NCBI GenBank assembly: GCA_948465965.1
Contig: CAOJYR010000009.1
Location: 1-53,656, forward strand
Reading direction: 5' to 3'
Length of the DNA stretch: 53,656 nt
Source of the DNA: an uncultured Mycoplasmatota bacterium
GTDB taxonomy: Bacteria > Bacillota_I > Bacilli_A > RF39 > UBA660
The notes beneath the pieces were generated by a model, which worked only from the letters and a program-made list of their open reading frames with translations, had not been told where the DNA came from and searched no databases. Both the position numbers and the translations under genes were made by a program. Every line of letters begins with the position of its first letter. Position 1 is the first letter of the stretch. This document shows, piece by piece, positions 51,884 through 53,656 of the stretch.

Positions 51884-53008
51884 ATGAATTTTGATTTTAG
51901 TTGGTTTTTAACAATACCAGGAATGCTAATAACAGGTGGAGTACTATTATTAATAATAGCTTTAATAATTTTAATTGTGACATCTAGTAAGAAGAAAAAG
52001 GATCAAGAGCTGCCAACTGATAATATAAATGATGTAATGCAACCACAAATGAATCAACCAAATACAATTGCACCAGAACCAGGAATAATGAATGGTGAGC
52101 CATTACCAGAAATGAATTCGCCAGTAATGAATAACAATGATTCTATCATGAATATTCCACAACCAATTCCAACGGATTTACCAGGCCAAGCCCCAGTGGA
52201 TATGGCTGTTCCTGCAATGGAAAATATGCAACAAACAGCGGATACTATAACTCCACAAGTTGAAATGGCTGCACCAGATATAAATGGACAACCAGTAGAA
52301 GCATTAACTCCAAATATGACTACTCCAGTAGTAGATCAAGCGATACAAACTCCAGAGATGATGGCTGCACCAACAGTAGAACCAGTTGTACAATCCCCAG
52401 ACATGATGGTTGCGCCAACAGTAGAGCCAGTTGTACAAACTCCAGATATGATGGCTGCGCCAACAGTAGAGTCAGTTGTACAAACTCCAGACATGATGGC
52501 TGCGCCAACAGTAGAACCAGTCATGCAAACTCCAGATATGATGGCTGCACCAACAGTAGAGCCAGTTGTACAAACTCCAGAGATGATGGCTGCACCAACA
52601 GTAGAGCCAGTTGTACAAACTCCAGAGATGATGGCTGCACCAACAGTAGAACCAGTTGTACAAACTCCAGATATGATGGCTGCACCAACAGTAGAACCAG
52701 TTATACAAACTCCAGAGATGATGACTACACCAGCAGTAGAATCAGTAACCCCAACACCACAAGCTACAGTTGAACCTCAACCAGTTATATATGGAGGGGC
52801 AAATCCAGCAGTAAATAATATAAATTTAAATCAAGAACAACATCAAATATATGGAGGAGCAAATCCTTTAGAAAATACACAATCTATTCCAATTTCTAAT
52901 ATAGCGGGACCTGCTGCACAACAACCAGTTCAAACACCACAAGCAGAACCGACTTTAGTAATACCACAAATTCAACCAATTACAGTAGATCAAAATAATC
53001 AACAATAA
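51884..53008 (+). CDS. Single-pass membrane protein with Pro/Thr/Met-rich tandem repeats
   Basis: This 374-residue protein begins with a short outside segment. One strong membrane helix (about residues 10-32) and a basic stop-transfer SSKKKKDQE follow. The remainder is a low-complexity tail rich in Pro, Met, Gln, Ala, Thr and Val. Residues 155-289 are nine near-identical 15-residue units of the form QTP(D/E)MMAAPTVEPVV. Near the end two copies of YGGANP occur (about residues 303 and 322). The charge pattern suggests that the long tail is cytoplasmic. I know of no family function. GGGAG precedes the ATG. Confidence 0.75.
   Translation: MNFDFSWFLTIPGMLITGGVLLLIIALIILIVTSSKKKKDQELPTDNINDVMQPQMNQPNTIAPEPGIMNGEPLPEMNSPVMNNNDSIMNIPQPIPTDLPGQAPVDMAVPAMENMQQTADTITPQVEMAAPDINGQPVEALTPNMTTPVVDQAIQTPEMMAAPTVEPVVQSPDMMVAPTVEPVVQTPDMMAAPTVESVVQTPDMMAAPTVEPVMQTPDMMAAPTVEPVVQTPEMMAAPTVEPVVQTPEMMAAPTVEPVVQTPDMMAAPTVEPVIQTPEMMTTPAVESVTPTPQATVEPQPVIYGGANPAVNNINLNQEQHQIYGGANPLENTQSIPISNIAGPAAQQPVQTPQAEPTLVIPQIQPITVDQNNQQ
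52346..52750 (+). repeat. Nine 45-bp tandem repeats within the membrane protein gene
   Basis: Units of 45 bp are in register with the reading frame. Each starts CAAACTCCAGA and contains ATGATGGCTGCACCAACAG. The first eight are close to identical at DNA level, differing mostly at synonymous or D/E and P/S positions; the ninth is diverged (MTTPAVESVT). Near identity at DNA level suggests recent expansion by slippage or recombination. Confidence 0.9.
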
Positions 53009-53030
53009 AAAGCGCTAAGCTTTTTTTCTT
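53007..53030 (+). terminator. Intrinsic terminator
   Basis: AAAAAGC (53007-53013) pairs with GCTTTTT (53019-53025) around the loop GCTAA, followed by more T. It overlaps the stop codon of the repeat protein. Confidence 0.8.
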
Positions 53031-53048
53031 TATAAATGGAGAAAATAC

Positions 53049-53564
53049 ATGAAAAAATATATAACGATATTAGCAAAGAGCATAATAATAATGGTAATAA
53101 TTATAGCAATAATAACCACTATATTACTATATAATATGGATGATCGTGGAATTATGCATATTCATAATTACTACTTAGTAACTTTAGATAAAACTTATAA
53201 AGAATCTAATAATTTAATAATTGTCAAAAATGTAGCAATAGAAAAGCTATCTAAAGAAGATCTGGTAGCATATATTTATTTTGAAAATAACCAACAAGCA
53301 ATAAGAACTGGAACGATTAATAACATTATAACAACGAAAACACACTCTAAAATCTTTCAAGTAGTAAATGAAAGATCAAATAAAATAGAAAATATAGACA
53401 GTAGTTGTATAATAGGAACTTATAGAATAGAAATCCCTTTTATAGGATTAATTACTAAATATCTATTCTCTCGTGATGGTTTTTTAATAATTATAGTAGC
53501 TCCGCTATTAATAATGTGCATATATTATTTATTTATGTTTGTGAACACCCTAAATCAAAAATGA
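53049..53564 (+). CDS. Signal peptidase I (S26B)-like membrane protein lacking catalytic residues
   Basis: This 171-residue protein has an N-terminal membrane helix (about residues 8-30), an extracytoplasmic beta-rich domain and a C-terminal helix (about 143-167). The order strand-KLSKEDLVAYI-strand-TTKTHSKIFQVVNE-strand-IIGTYRIEIPFIGLITKYLFSR-helix follows that of SipW/archaeal-type signal peptidases. The catalytic SxSMxP segment is absent; the matching position reads MHIHNYYLVTLDK. It is therefore probably an inactive homologue, perhaps a scaffold or regulator. Two terminators follow. Confidence 0.65.
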   Translation: MKKYITILAKSIIIMVIIIAIITTILLYNMDDRGIMHIHNYYLVTLDKTYKESNNLIIVKNVAIEKLSKEDLVAYIYFENNQQAIRTGTINNIITTKTHSKIFQVVNERSNKIENIDSSCIIGTYRIEIPFIGLITKYLFSRDGFLIIIVAPLLIMCIYYLFMFVNTLNQK

Positions 53565-53576
53565 GAAAATAGTATA

Positions 53577-53600
53577 AAAAAGACATAATTCTGTCTTTTT
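53577..53600 (+). terminator. Intrinsic terminator
   Basis: AAAAAGACA pairs with TGTCTTTTT around TAATTC. It ends the signal-peptidase-like gene. Confidence 0.8.
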
Positions 53601-53613
53601 CCAGATTGTAGAC

Positions 53614-53644
53614 AAACCCCTAGAATTTTTTCTAGAGGTTTTCT
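53614..53644. terminator. Second terminator at the window edge
   Basis: AAACCCCTAGA (53614-53624) pairs with TCTAGAGGTTT (53631-53641) around ATTTTT, with one mismatch, and is followed by T residues. It may serve a minus-strand gene that lies beyond the window end. Confidence 0.65.
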
Positions 53645-53656
53645 TATGCTAATTTT

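Noticed and set aside
52336-52708. Several minus-strand frames with repeated Trp/Cys or Gly/Thr units
   Set aside because: They are shadows of the 45-bp tandem repeats in the plus-strand gene, which keep other frames open by periodicity.
52346-52750. Regular repeat array that could be mistaken for a CRISPR
   Set aside because: Units are contiguous with no unique spacers, are in frame with the host gene, and encode a clear 15-residue peptide repeat.

Overview
The window is 53.7 kb of very AT-rich DNA from a member of the Firmicutes (Bacillota). It uses the standard bacterial code: TGA serves as a stop and Trp is TGG. Several traits point to an anaerobic, wall-bearing, spore-lineage bacterium: a superoxide reductase plus high-molecular-weight rubredoxin operon, LCP and PASTA wall proteins, a TagF/TagG/TagH-type wall-polymer cluster, and spoIIAA, sigF and spoVAC-AD-AE. 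A low-GC gut commensal from an uncultured Bacilli or Clostridia lineage fits, but the sequence alone does not fix the class.

Layout. 1-0.5 kb: the 3' end of a surface or pseudopilin-like protein. 0.6-5 kb: a divergent TetR regulator and an MMPL exporter with a heptad-repeat secreted partner. 5-6.5 kb: a three-gene oxidative-stress operon (ArsC/Spx-like, superoxide reductase, flavin reductase-rubredoxin). 6.5-16.5 kb: cell-envelope genes (an LCP ligase with a PASTA tail, a giant secreted glucosaminidase, a kinase-less protein with six PASTA repeats), an M29 aminopeptidase and an XRE/MazF-like toxin-antitoxin pair. 16.7-38.4 kb: a long co-oriented surface-polymer cluster. It holds glycosyltransferases (two of them unusual fusions), a TagF-like polymerase, a cytidylyltransferase-PLP enzyme fusion, an opine-dehydrogenase-like enzyme, a TagGH-type ABC exporter, two GT-C membrane proteins, a DPM-like GT with GtrA, an acyltransferase, and a ricin-repeat GH25 lysozyme. 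38.5-43.6 kb: a lipid kinase, a YjdF-like membrane protein, and a sporulation island (spoIIAA-sigF, a 419-nt non-coding stretch, spoVAC-spoVAD-spoVAE). 43.7-53.6 kb: mostly housekeeping genes (RNHCP zinc protein, scpA-scpB, AIM24 protein, tRNA-Leu and tRNA-Thr, a BRO/DinD-like protein, an alkyltransferase-like protein, a lipoprotein, an RNA methyltransferase, an RluA pseudouridine synthase), then a membrane protein with nine 15-residue repeats and a degenerate signal-peptidase-like protein.

The most interesting points are these. (a) A cytidylyltransferase fused to a PLP enzyme sits next to an opine-dehydrogenase-like gene and a TagF-like transferase. I propose that together they make and attach a CDP-activated, possibly N-carboxyalkylated amino-alcohol phosphate for a wall polymer. 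(b) spoIIAA is directly followed by sigF with no spoIIAB between them, under a promoter region carrying two exact Spo0A boxes. (c) An apparently independent, gene-free, structured 419-nt region lies between sigF and spoVAC. (d) A six-PASTA receptor-like protein lacks any kinase domain. Many transcription units end in clear intrinsic terminators, several shared by convergent genes, and the extended -10 string TGATATAAT recurs at several promoters.
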